Assembly: GCF_029168945.1 (NCBI RefSeq)
Contig: NC_083607.1
Span: 39,417,257-39,481,256, forward strand
Source of the DNA: Cannabis sativa
Lineage: Eukaryota; Streptophyta; Magnoliopsida; Rosales; Cannabaceae
Direction: 5' to 3'
Length of the DNA: 64,000 nt
Shown: piece by piece, positions 25,251 to 36,484 of the stretch
Layout: each line of letters opens with the position of its first letter
Numbering within the stretch: the stretch's first letter is position 1
Translations under genes and position numbers: made by a program
Notes under the pieces: model-generated
Databases searched by the model: none
Told to the model about the DNA's origin: nothing
Seen by the model: the letters and a program-made list of their open reading frames with translations, nothing else

Positions 25251-26132
25251 AAAATAACCTAAAAGCACAATCCAAGCTTAACAAACATGAATCCCAGCCA
25301 AATCATGCAATTTCTCACTCAATTTACTAAGATTAAAATCAAAATCAAGCACATGAAACCTCAAGAGAAGAACAACTCAAAATATGCTTTTACCCCAAGA
25401 ATTTCAGCAAGAAATTACAACACTAAAAATCAAATATACTTTGCAAGAAATTACCTCAAACTCGAACCAAGAGTAAGCTCAAAGTTCTACAATTATCAAG
25501 CTCCAAAACCACCAAACATCAAGCACTTTTCTTCAATTCTTAAAATTGAAAATCAAGAGAGCAAGAGAAGGAGAGATGGTCGGGTAAGAGAGAGGAATAG
25601 CACCCGAAATTAATCCATTTTTTTCCCAAAAAAAATCATCTTTATCCATCATAGAAAATAAAGGTCAAATGACAAAAGTGCCCTTCAGGCCAAAACACAC
25701 ATGATCACCCTCACAAGGGTAAAATTGACATTTCAAGCATAAATAAATCCCAATTAAATTTCAAATTATCACATATCAAATAAAATGCCAAATAAACATA
25801 TCCAATTTTCATTTCGGGCCCGAACCCGTTTCGGCCCGAAATACCCAGTTGTGACTATACCGCGCCAACCTGTCAGAAAACACCTGAAAAGACAACACAG
25901 GTATACTATATAATAATATAGTTCCATAAGCACGTAATTAAATTAATTTTATTATTTTTCCCTTCTCGGGTCAAAATTACTAAAATGCCCCTGGCTCACC
26001 AATGGGGTCTTAACACTTTATAAATCATATAAATTCTCATCTATTAAATTATATACTAGTATAATTCCTCAATTATTCATAATTATCTAGTTAGGGTTTT
26101 GCTAATCCATTTCTTAATTTTAGGGTATTATA
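25251..26132 (-). mobile_element. Tekay-like truncated 5' LTR, second segment
   Basis: Matches 6274-7156 of the complete LTR closely, including the block TCGGCCCGAAATACCC. It ends GGTATTATA at 26132, where the complete copy ends GGTATTACA, so the terminal CA is mutated. ACTAG (26133-26137) follows. The frame at 25287-25613 lies within LTR and is not a gene. Confidence 0.88.
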
Positions 26133-26137
26133 ACTAG

Positions 26138-27180
26138 ACCTTTACAATTGCTTCATATTGATTTATTTTGTCCTTCTAGAATTGCTAGTCTTGGTGGTAA
26201 ATACTATGCATTTGTAATTGTTGATGATTTTTCAAGATTTACATGGTTATTTTCTTGACTCTTAAAATTTATGTTTTGGAAAACTTTGTCAAATTTTGTA
26301 AAAGTGTGCAAAATGAAAAAGGATACTCTATTACCTCCGTTAGGAGTGACCATGGTGGTGAATTTGACAATGATGCCTTAGAATTGTTTTATGATGAACA
26401 TGGTTTTAACCATAGCTTTTCGGCTCCAAGAACTCAACAACAAAATGGAGTTGTCGAAAGGAAGAATAGAATAATTCAAGAAATGGCTAGGTCAATGCTA
26501 AATGAAATCTCATTACCAAAATATTTTTGGGTCGAGGCCATCAATACTTTTGTTATATTTTGAATCGTGTTTTCATTAGGCCCAACATGAATAAAACCCC
26601 TTATGAGCTTTGGAAAGGGAGAAACCCCAACATTGGCTATTTTAGAGTTTTAGAATGCAAATGCTATATTTTAAACACCAAGGACAACCTTAGAAAATTT
26701 GATGCAAAATTCAATGTTGGAATTTTTATAGGGTATTCAACACATACTAAAGCTTATAGAATTTATAACAAAAGAACTAATGTTGTTGAAGAATCTATTC
26801 ACGTTGCTTTTGATGAGACTAACCCGCCTACAAGCAAAAGTTTAGATTATGATGTTGTAGGTTTGGGAGATGAGGTTCAAAATCTTGAAATTGGAGAGAC
26901 TTCCAATGCTCCTTCACAAACTCCCAAAGAGGAACCACCCATGGAAACGGTAAATGAAAGCCAAGGTATGAATTCTAACCTTCCACATGAGTGGAAATTC
27001 AAAAGTGCTCATCCTATAGACCAAATTCTAGGTGATCCTTCTCTAGGTGTCACTACTATAAACTCCCTTAGAAACTTGTGCAATTTAATTGCTTTTATAT
27101 CTCAAATTGAACTAAAGAATTTTAAAAAGGCCGAAGTTGATGAATTTTGGCTTCTAGCTATGCAAGAAGAAATAAATTAA
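26138..27180 (+). pseudogene. SIRE-type copia integrase and linker
   Basis: Resumes the polyprotein cut at 4194. RPLQLLHIDLF carries the first catalytic Asp; VIVDDFSRFTW follows. A TGA near 26255 and a shift precede VRSDHGGEF (second Asp, about 26340) and QQQNGVVERKNR (catalytic Glu, about 26435-26465). Another shift near 26560 leads to NKTPYELWKGRNPNI and the C-terminal GIFIGYSTHTKAYRIYN. The linker up to the first RT residues ends at TAA 27178-27180. Role by family: insertion of cDNA into the chromosome. At least two frameshifts and one stop disable it. Confidence 0.9.
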
Positions 27181-28639
27181 TTTATAAGAAATAATGTTTG
27201 GGAGTTAGTTCTAAGACCGTCACATCAATCGGTTATTGGAACAAAATGGGTCTATAAAAATTAGGTAGATGAGCATGGTGTCATTGTGTGTAACAAGGCT
27301 AGATTAGTGGCCCAAGGTTACAATCAAGAAGATGGAATTGATTATGAGGAAACCTTTGCCCTGGTAGCAAGACTTGAGTCCATTAGAATGTTGTTAGCTT
27401 TTTCATGCCACAAGAATTTTATCTTGTACCAAATGGATGTAAAAAGTGCATTCTTAAATGGGTACATTATGGAAGAGGTTTATGTCTCTCAACTACCTGG
27501 TTTTCAAAATCATAAATACCCTAACCATGTTTACAAATTGAAAAAGGCTTTATATGGTTTAAAGCAAGCTCCTAGAGCTTGGTATGAAACATTAAGCACT
27601 TTTCTTATCTCAAATGGTTTTTCAATGGGTAAAGCAGATAATACACTTTTTATAAAAAGAAAATCGAAAGACATTATTATAGTACAAGTTTATGTTGATG
27701 ATATTATCTTTGGTGCTACAAATGATGCTCTTTGTGAAGAATTTTCTAAGTGTATGCATAGTAAGTTTGAGATGAGCATGATGGGAGAACTCAACTTTTT
27801 CCATGGTCTTCAAATCAAGCAACAAAAGGATGGCATATTCATAAGTCAAACCAAGTACATCAAAGATCTTCTTCAAAAAATTGACTTAGCAAATTCAAAG
27901 TCCATGAATACCCCCATGAGCACATCTATAAAGATGGACAAAGATGAAAGTGGTAAGAACAGACATCACCAAGTATCAAGGTATGATTGGCTCTTTATTA
28001 TATTTAACCGCTAGTAGACCAGATATTTTGTTTAGTGTTGGTCTTTGTGCTAGGTACCAATCTTGTCCTAAAGAATCCCATTTGAGTGTCGTTAAGAGAA
28101 TATTTAGATACTTGATAGGCACAATGAATCTAGGACTTTGGTACCCTAAGAACTCAAACTTTGAAATAGTAAGCTACTCGGATGCCGACTTTTCCGGTTG
28201 TAAGACGGATAGAAAAAGTACTAGTGAAACATGTCACTTTCTAGGAAATTCCTTAGTGTCATAATTTAGTAAGAAACAAAACTTGGTAGCTCTATCAACA
28301 ACCGAAGCCGAATATATAACCGCGGGTAGTTGTTGTGCACAAATACTTTGGATGAAACAAACTCTTAAGGATTTTGATGTTGATTTTAAATGTACACTCA
28401 CAAAGTGTGATAATACTAGTGCCATTAACGTCTCTAAGAATCCAATATTGCATTCTAGAGCCAAGCATATTGACATAAGGCACCACTTCCTTAGAGACCA
28501 TATCCAAAGAGGTGATATTATGCTAGACTTTGTGAGCACCCAATTCCAATTAGCGGATATATTCACCAAGCCTCTTAGTGATGAGAGATTTAGTTTCATT
28601 AGAAGAGAGCTAGGCATGACCAACTTAAGTGAAATATAA
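27181..28639 (+). pseudogene. SIRE-type copia reverse transcriptase and RNase H
   Basis: Same frame as the segment before it, with a TAG near 27262 in the GTKWVYKN region. RT motifs: KARLVAQGYNQEDGIDYEET, YQMDVKSAFLNG, LKQAPRAWYE and the catalytic YVDDIIFG (about 27690-27714). A frameshift near 27960 leads to RNase H: YSDADFSGCKTDRKST, a TAA at 28262-28264 where copia elements usually have Trp, ALSTTEAEYITAG, AKHIDIRHHFLRD and LADIFTKPL. It ends TAA 28637-28639. Converts element RNA to cDNA. The few breaks suggest moderate age. Confidence 0.92.
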
Positions 28640-29548
28640 GGTTTGCTAGCTATGAAAATTTCATATCTCGTTACTTATTTATTCATACATATTCATTTCA
28701 AACATGAGATTTATGTGATCTATATGCATAGATGAGAAAAATTCTTAACACTTGACCTATATAAACTATACTTGCTGAAAACTCAAAATTATAGGTCATT
28801 ATGTGAATTTTTGGTGAACTTTGGAGTTGATTTTAAACAAGTGAACATGTGAAATTTTTCATACTTGATTATCTTGTGTGTCTATATGTTTGAACATGTG
28901 AAATTGAATGTATTTAGTATGCCTATAGGTTTGTCTTGACTGAAATACGCATGAAACAAATTTTTGGCGCCCTACTTGTTGAATTTATAGGTTTTTAGGC
29001 CTAAAAGAGTATTTTTCGCCAAACTTTCTCATTTTTCAATTCCGTAAGTTTGTACACCTCGCATTTTACTTCATCAAACTGCTGGAAAAAGAATTTTTCA
29101 ATTTCATTGCATAAAACTCATTTTCGGTAAGGTTCTAGTTTTCTTGGCAATTTTCGAAAAGCTTACCGTAAATCGTCATTTTTCATCATTTTTGAGTTTT
29201 TCTTATTTGAGCAATTTTTTTATCATATTTGAGGTGCTAAAAAAATTTTGGGGTCAAACGGTTGGACAAAACGGGTTTTCAAGCCTTTTTGGGGAATCTG
29301 CCTGCTGCAGAAATCGGTTAATCAGTTCTGCATACCTGATAAACCGGTTAACCGGTTTCCTAACTGGGCACAATTCCAAGGCTAAATCAGTCTTTTAAAA
29401 ATCAAATTTTTTGCTATAAAAACCCCACTACCGACTTTCTCACTCCCCATTCAGATACTTTAACCCTAAATAGAGCCTCAAACCCTTTTTCTCTCAAATT
29501 CTTACTTCTTAAACCTAATTTTCTTACTCTATTCAACCTCCTACCACC
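28640..29548 (+). other. Spacer between pol and envelope-like frame of SIRE element
   Basis: Non-coding. Contains an 18-bp perfect palindrome AAACCGGTTAACCGGTTT at 29341-29358 and a degenerate relative at 29311-29327; related motifs recur in the LTR. The frame at 29144-29398 is not supported. Confidence 0.6.
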
Positions 29549-30767
29549 ATGGCCTCTTCTTCAAGACCAAAGAGGAAAAGAGTGAAAATGCAAGAAAGGG
29601 AGCAAAGAACTAAGGCAAGGCATGAGCTCTTCTCACATGGAAAATATGCAAAGAAGTTCAAAGAAGATTTCTCACAAAGGGATGTCATAAATGGTAAGCA
29701 ATGTGATCTCCAAGCCCTTGAGTATGTCAATTTTAATTTTCTTATTGAACGTATGGGATGGGAAACATTGTTAGAAATTCAAACAAATATATATCCTAGG
29801 TTAGTTAGAGCCTTCTATGCTTGCATTGAGTTTAGTTGTGATCCATATAGCATTAAGGGAATTCTAAAAGGAGTACCATTTGAGTTAACTTTTGACTCGC
29901 TTAATAATCTCCTTAATGCACTGAAAGATGGCCTCTTGCTTGACCATAGACCTCGCCTTACAAATGATGCCTCTTTCAATTTTAACCTCTTCAATAATCA
30001 TGTGTGTAGGTAGCAATTTTAGGTTAAAACCAAAAAGAACCTACCTCACCCTTCAAGGGAAAATTGTCCATGCCTTTATATGCTCTCATCTTATTCCTAG
30101 GAAAGGCCATCACGATGAAGTAAGTGCCATTGATCAAGTGCTCCTATACAATCTTATAATGGGTGATAACAAAATTAACCTAGGCTATCTCATCCTTAAA
30201 ACCATAAGTGAAGTGTTTAAACCTTTCCTAAAAAGGGAATTACCCTATGGCTATCTCCTTAGCTATTTATTCCCACTTCTAGGAATCCCAATAGAAGATG
30301 AAACTGATGTTTATGAACCCAAGGATTCCGACACTCTTGGTGAGATCACATTCAAATTCATGCGCTACAAATTCAATGAAGAGGAAAAGAAGTGGATTCC
30401 CACCAATTCAATTTCACATGCCCATGAGGATGAACACTTGGTCCCAAGTGAAGATGAAGGGGAAGAGCAAGATTTCCAAGCTCAAAATGAAGAGGAAGGT
30501 GAAGAGGAAGTGCCTCCAATACCCCAAGCTCCTCACTTCAACCTTGAAGAAGCTTTTGCCAACCTTACCACCTCAATGACCTCCAATTTCAACAACTTGA
30601 GAGGTGAACTGAACAACCAATTTTCCACTCTTCAACATGAGATGACAACCATAAGGAGTGATATTACCACATTGAGAAGAGACATGGAGCAAGGGTTTGA
30701 CAACATGCAAGAAGAAATGGCACAATGGAGGGCATACATGGAACGTATTGGACCTCCACCACATTAG
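29549..30767 (+). pseudogene. SIRE/Maximus envelope-like (Transposase_32-type) ORF, frameshifted
   Basis: ATG 29549 (MASSSRPKRKRVK, a basic, nuclear-signal-like start) opens a frame to 30013. A shift at about 29990-30012 moves reading to the frame that ends at 30767. The product has the region called putative plant transposon protein (Transposase_32), seen as LVRAFYACIEF and later LPYGYLLSYLFPLLGIPI. Then come an acidic stretch (about 30420-30510) and a C-terminal coiled coil of N/L/T-rich heptads (about 30540-30740). Position between pol and the 3' LTR is diagnostic of SIRE/Maximus. No clear signal peptide or membrane anchor is seen in the frames, so an envelope function is not shown. The name follows usage for the family. 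Confidence 0.8.
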
Positions 30768-31247
30768 TTTCCTTGCAATTTTTTTTAGCATCTTTACTCT
30801 TGTTTTATTTTATTTTGTTTGTGTGCAAAGGCTTCATGCTTTTTGACGTTATGTGTTGGGTGTTAGTTTTTTTGTTTTTTTTTTTTTTTTTTTTTTTTTG
30901 TTTTGTTGGATGTTATTTTTTTTCTTAGTTTTGTTGGATGTTATGAGTTTGATATTTTTTTTTTGCATGGTATGTGTTACTTTATTTTGTGAATTCCTTG
31001 CCACCCTTTTTTATGAATCAAAAGGGGGAGAAAATTCATATGATTATTTTTTTGGCACAAACTCAATTTTTTTTTTTTGGATATCTTTTTTTTAAGTATA
31101 AAAGTGAGGGGGAGTTTACAAAATCATGCAAGGTAAAATTAAGAGGTCAATTTTTTTTCTTGCACACATTAAGGGGGAGCTAATCCAATATACATTGTGT
31201 AAATTTTTCCTTTCCCTTTTCAAAATAATCAAATATTTGATATCATC
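30768..31247 (+). other. 3' untranslated spacer of SIRE element
   Basis: T-rich with long poly-T runs (for example 30878-30899) and GGGGGAG purine blocks near 31024, 31110 and 31172. No gene; the frames at 30725-31183 are low-complexity Phe/Leu translations. Confidence 0.6.
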
Positions 31248-31261
31248 AAAAAGAGAGAGAT
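31248..31261 (+). other. Polypurine tract of SIRE element
   Basis: AAAAAGAGAGAGA directly before the 3' LTR start TGTTAAC; the usual plus-strand primer. Confidence 0.75.
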
Positions 31262-32679
31262 TGTTAACTCAAACTTTTAGGTCTCCTTGTTTTGATGATT
31301 AACAAATATTTGATTATTATTTGTTACTAATAATTTGTTGATTTTGTAGCAAATTCAAAAGAGAAAATAAATTTTCAAGACAAAATTAGTATTTTTACCA
31401 AACTTCATAAAGTGACCCAAAATAGATTCAACAAGCATATCAAGAGCAAAAGATTCATCAAAGGATCAACAACTCAAGACCCTGTTCAAAAGAGGTCTTC
31501 AAAAGCCCAAAGTCAAAAGTCAACTCAAAAGTCAAAGTCAACTCTTGGGAAAAGTCAACATTGGATCAAAAACATGAAAATCAAGGTAGATGAGGCTCAT
31601 CTACATCAAGACTACTCAAAATAAAATTGTATAAATTTACTTTAGTCTTGTTAAAGTGATTTGTGTAGCACACTAGGTTTTCTCACCCGATAGTTCAAAA
31701 AAAAAATTGATTGGATTTCTAAATCACATTTCATTTAACTAAGAGAACAAAATTGGAATTTTTGAAATCGGATAATCGAGTAGAGAGTTATGGTCATTTT
31801 AGTGCAAAAAATTGGACTTTTTCCCACTGCCTGGATTCAGGTTAACCGGTTTCAAAGAGGTTAACCAGTTCTCTACAAACCGGTTACCTGGTTGGAAATC
31901 GGTTAACCAGTTTGCCCAGTAGGAGTCTCGTTTTTCGTGTCCAACGCCTATAAACGGCTATTTTTCACCCCAACACTATATAAACTCGATTTTCACTCAA
32001 AAAATTAAGTTCGTTGAGCATTTATGTCTAATACCTAACCTATCTAAGTGAGATTAATGAGCTTCCAAGTTTAAAATCCAACAAACATTTTTCATACACT
32101 TTGAGCCAAAATTTGTGTTTATTCATCTTGACTGTGCTTGCTTATCACTCTAAGTTTCCATTGTATTATCATAATTCTAGAGTGATTTTGCTTGTAATAT
32201 CAAACACATTTTCATATTGTGATTGAGGTGAGGTTGGCACCGGTATTGTAAACAACCTGGTTATAGTGAGATTGGCACTTCAGTAATCCGAGAAAGAGGT
32301 TCATAGCCCTCGGGGGTGCGAAACTATTGTAAGAGGTTTGAAACAACTTGGTGAAAATTTCCCGGTTGTAAGGGTTAGTCAAGCCCGTTAACTTGGCTTG
32401 ATATTGGAACTCAAAGCTAGTTCCATAGCTTTGAAGACCAAGGACGTAGGTGGCATAGTTCTACCGAACCTTGTAAAAATCGAGAGTTTGCATTTTCTAA
32501 TCCTTAAACTCTTTACTTTACAAGTTTGATTATTTGTTATAATATATTGCTTGCCATATTACTTGCTTTTATTTGATTAAGTGGATAATTGCTTAATTTT
32601 GTGTTAAAATTTTTAATTTATCGAAATTAGTTTAAATTTCCAATTCACCGCCCCTCTTGGAAACATATCTTGGGCTACA
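31262..32679 (+). mobile_element. SIRE/Maximus copia 3' LTR (complete)
   Basis: 1418 bp from TGTTAACTCAAAC to GGGCTACA (the 5' LTR remnant ends GGGCTAACA). The last 303 bp match 1570-1872. Contains four GGTTAACCGG-like palindromes at 31838-31913. Right flank TAGAG; the left flank is off-window. The element lies inside the gag of the minus-strand gypsy element to the right. The frame at 31412-31624 is not a gene. Confidence 0.88.
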
Positions 32680-34058
32680 TAGAGGGCCATTAGCCTGAGA
32701 TTGTCACTAACCTTGGTTTTGGCGGCTGCCTCCATCATTCTTTGAATGAAAGCCTTCAGACTTTCGTTAGGTTGTTGCTTAACATTGGTTAAGGATCCAA
32801 CTTCTATGTCCTTCTCACGGGTAGTAATAAGTTACTTGTGGAACACCGACTGTAAATCTCACCAGCTATCAATCAATCCTAGAGCCAATGCTTCCATTAG
32901 TCCTCAATAGACTTGGTTAGAGTTATGGAAAAGCATAAACACTTAGCATCATTACTAATGCGGGTGACTTCCATCATCACTAACGTGGGTGACTTCCATC
33001 ATCTTATTGTATTTGGCTAGATGTGCTCGTGAATCAGTTCTACCCTCATAAAATTTGATGTGAGGCATCTTACAGTTTTTTGGGAGAGGAGTCTCCATGA
33101 TTTCCCTAACACAGGGTTCCAGATCTTCATCCTCATAATCTGACAATGCCCCACTTTGCTTTTTACCAACTTAGTCAAGGCAGCAATTTTTTCTTCCAAC
33201 CTCTTCGTATCACTTTTTTGGGAGATCACGTCCCCTCATCTTGTCACTCAAATGATTCCTTAGGTCACCCCCACGTGGCCTCGCCCTCTCGCTCTTGTAT
33301 CTTTCGTATTTTGCGTCCAACCGTTGCCACAGGTCTGCCGTAGACCAACTATCTCCACAATGACTGATAGGAATCTTCCCATCCTAATTGACGGAATCAC
33401 TAAGAGGATCTACTCATCTTCCAGGCTTAGGGACTTTCGTAGGCGGTCCTTTTGATGCAACCCTGTCTCAAGGGTCAGAAGGGCGTCTAGGCTCAAAAGC
33501 GCTAGTGGCCTTCTGCATCCTCGAGGGTTGCCCGACTGAAGGCGCATCTTTTCGATGAGGTCTGGGAGCAGTTTTTGTGAGGGTTTACCCACTTTTCCCT
33601 AACCCTTGTCCATGCAAGGGTTTGAAGTTCCAGCATTAGTTTGCTCACAGGCTCGCCCTTCAGTCACCGCTTCTATAGATGGCTTCATCCGTCCCAGCCA
33701 AACCATCAAACTTGCTCTGAAGTTGCTCCATGGTTGCTTTCATCTGGGCAGTAAGCCTTTATTGCTTTTCTAGGGCTGCCTGTGTAGCCTCCAACTCTGT
33801 GGTTACTCACACCAAACTAGGGTCATGCTCATAATAATGACCATCTTTATAATATCCATCTTTGCTCATCATGACCTTCTGCGAAGTTCTCGGTGTTCCT
33901 TTCTTGATTCTCAGTAGTGGTGTTCTTCTCTTGGTTTTCAGTAGTAGCTAACCTTCTCCATCATTTTCCACCTGTGTGTCGACTGGACGAGAGGTACCTT
34001 CCTCCATGATCGTGTCTAATAGAGTTCCTTTACCGGTAGTCTTTCGCATTTTTACCAT
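32680..34058 (-). pseudogene. gag: Tat-like Ty3/gypsy gag, minus strand, truncated
   Basis: A probable ATG lies at 34058 (MVKMRKTTGKGTLL on the minus strand). The reading runs through several shifts and stops to PCVREIMETPLPKNCKMPHI (about 33045-33115) and a frame with [19 protein letters not shown] and [11 protein letters not shown] (about 32690-32790), typical of the Retrotrans_gag core of Tat/Retand elements. It ends where the SIRE 3' LTR begins at 32679; the remainder is presumably left of the window. Lineage is inferred. Confidence 0.65.
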
Positions 34059-34097
34059 GATCAAAGAATGATGAACACTACCAGGCTTCCTTCAGCT

Positions 34098-34116
34098 CTC
34101 AATGAAAGCACCAAAA
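34098..34116 (-). other. Putative PBS of minus-strand gypsy element
   Basis: On the minus strand the LTR end ATAAACA is followed by TTTTGGTGCTTTCATTGAGA. The TGGTGC start fits a tRNA 3' end complement; the tRNA is not identified. Confidence 0.5.
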
Positions 34117-34570
34117 TGTTTATCGAGTTTTTTTGAAAACCAAATATATTTAGAGCTTAAAGAAGATAAAAGCTAACAAATAATAGACAGACAGATTTTT
34201 ACGTGGTTCAGGCGTTAAAGATCCTTTGTCCACGAGTCTATAGTATTGGCCTCCTTGGGCAAATGTTTATGAGATTACAAGATGGTTACAATTGTTGGGT
34301 TTTGTGCCCTAAATAAAACCCATTTTAATATATCAGATTTACTTATTAATAAATATCAGAAATAACATTTTATGTTGCATGGTTCACATGATTTATTTTA
34401 TGATTATATATATAATGTATCAATTCTATTTAAGTCCAGAACATATGAATTTGTTAATGATTATAGTGTTGTCAGCACAGTGGAATATAATCTTAATTAT
34501 ATGTTCGAAAATTTATTCCCTAATTTGTCAGTTCACTGGATTTAGACTGCGTGATAATCAGCGATAGGTA

Positions 34571-36464
34571 TGTCGGGTTTTATGCCCTAAATAAAACTCA
34601 TTTCAATATAATCAGATTTACTTATTAATATAGATCAGAAATAACATTTAATGTTGCATGGTTCACATGATTTATTTCATGATTATATGTACATAATGTA
34701 TAAATTCATCTGAAACCCTTTTCACATACTTGATCCTGTTTATTGTGTCGTCAACACATTGGAAAGTAAACATGACTATGTGAATAAAGTTTCCTAGATT
34801 TATCAGACATAGGGTTTTACTGATATGATAATCTACAACAGAGTTTACTTGCATTTGGAGAAATGCTATGTTCTTTCCAAAGCATTGGTTAAAGTAAAGC
34901 TCAGGTTGGATGCATGGAGTATGCATCGGAAGGGACCGATATTGAACTTTGACTTAGATTTATTAAACTTACCGTAATATCTATTCAAGTCAATATCGCC
35001 TAGTTGATCCTAGATCAAATGATCTTAATCCTGATATGATTAGGCTCAATCTTGAAAGGCTATTCGTGTTCTTTGATTTGTTAGTTAAGCATACTTTTAG
35101 GTCAGGGTGATACGTACATTTTGGGAACACGGTAGTTCAATTGAGTGGGAGCGCTATCATAAACATGGAATCTATAGCTTCTATCTGGCGAATAGTAAGC
35201 AAAGGATGATCTCCTTCGAGCTTGACCAAACGAACATAAATGGTGGAGTACTCATTTCACATAAGCTGAAATATCATTTATACGGGGTCAAGTGTTTTAA
35301 GGAATAAATACATTGTAGGGTGTAACGGTAATTTAATCCCTTTACAGTGTAGATCATTCATATAGAGGATCATTGATCAAATTAGGATTATAACAATGGA
35401 TAACTAATGATGTGTCTATATGGTAGAACATATAGAGCATTCTATATAACTGAGAGTGCAATTCTAAGTTCTATGCGTGGATTCAACGAAGAATTAATAA
35501 GTTAGTGAATTTTAGTGCTAAATTCTTGATCTACTTATTGGAAGCTTGGTTATATAGACCCATGGTCCCCGCACTAGTTGAGATAATATTCCTTGTAAGA
35601 CTCATGTAATTGGTTTTGATTAATCAATTATAATTCTCAAATTAGACTATGTCTATTTGTGAATTTTTCACTAAGTAAGGGCGAAATTGTAAAGAAAGAG
35701 TTTTAGGGGCATATTTGTTAATTATGATACTTTGTATGGTTCAATTAATAAATATGATAAATGACAATATTGTTTAATAATTATTTATAGTTATTAAATA
35801 GTTAGAATTGGCATTTAAATGGTTGAATTAGAAAATTGGCGTTTTTGAGAAAATCATATGCTATTAAGGTAAAACTGCAAAATTGCAAAAAGTGAGGCCC
35901 AAATCCACTAGTATAGGGCCAGCTACTTTTGTAGGCAATTTAAACTGATATTTTCATTATTTTAATGCCAAATAATTCAAACCTAACCCTAGTGGAATGC
36001 TATAAATAGATAGTGAAGGCTTCAGGAAAATAAAACACTTTTTCCTGACACTTTCTGAATCAGAAAAACCTGAGCCTTCTCTCTCCCTATCTTTGGCCGA
36101 ACCCACTCTCTCTCTCTTCCTCTTGAATTTTGAAATTCTTAGTGTATGAGTAGTGCCCACACACAGCAAGTGATACCTCAATCATAGTGAGGAAGATCGT
36201 GAAGAAAGACATTCAGCAAAGGAGTTTCAGCATCAAAGATTCAGAGAAAGAGATCCAGGTTGAGATATTGATAATGCTCTGCTACAGAAAGGAATCAAGG
36301 GCTAGATATCTGAACGGAATGAGTCATTATATTTCGCTGCACCCAATGTAAGGTTTCCTAAACTTTATATGTGTTTATTTCATCGTTTTAGAAAGTTCAT
36401 ATTTAGGGTGTTAATAAACATACTTGTGAGTAGATCTAAGATCCTGGTAAAATAATTTCCAACA
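34571..36464 (+). mobile_element. 5' LTR of Angela-like element A
   Basis: 1894 bp. TATA box CTATAAATAG at 36000-36009. The stretch 35999-36128 is missing from the 3' LTR. The frames at 34672-34926, 35107-35307 and 35957-36181 recur in sister LTRs because the DNA is repeated and are not genes. Confidence 0.92.
36000..36009 (+). promoter_or_regulatory. TATA box of 5' LTR, element A
   Basis: CTATAAATAG at the position conserved in the family; deleted in this element's 3' LTR. Confidence 0.5.
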
Positions 36465-36484
36465 ACTGGCCTCAGAGCCACGGT
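36465..36484 (+). other. PBS of Angela-like element A
   Basis: ACTGGCCTCAGAGCCACGG follows the LTR; two differences from TGGTATCAGAGCC (initiator tRNA-Met type). Confidence 0.65.

Noticed and set aside
30725..31183. Overlapping frames rich in Phe and Leu after the envelope-like ORF, considered as membrane segments.
   Set aside because: They are translations of poly-T runs in the 3' untranslated spacer.
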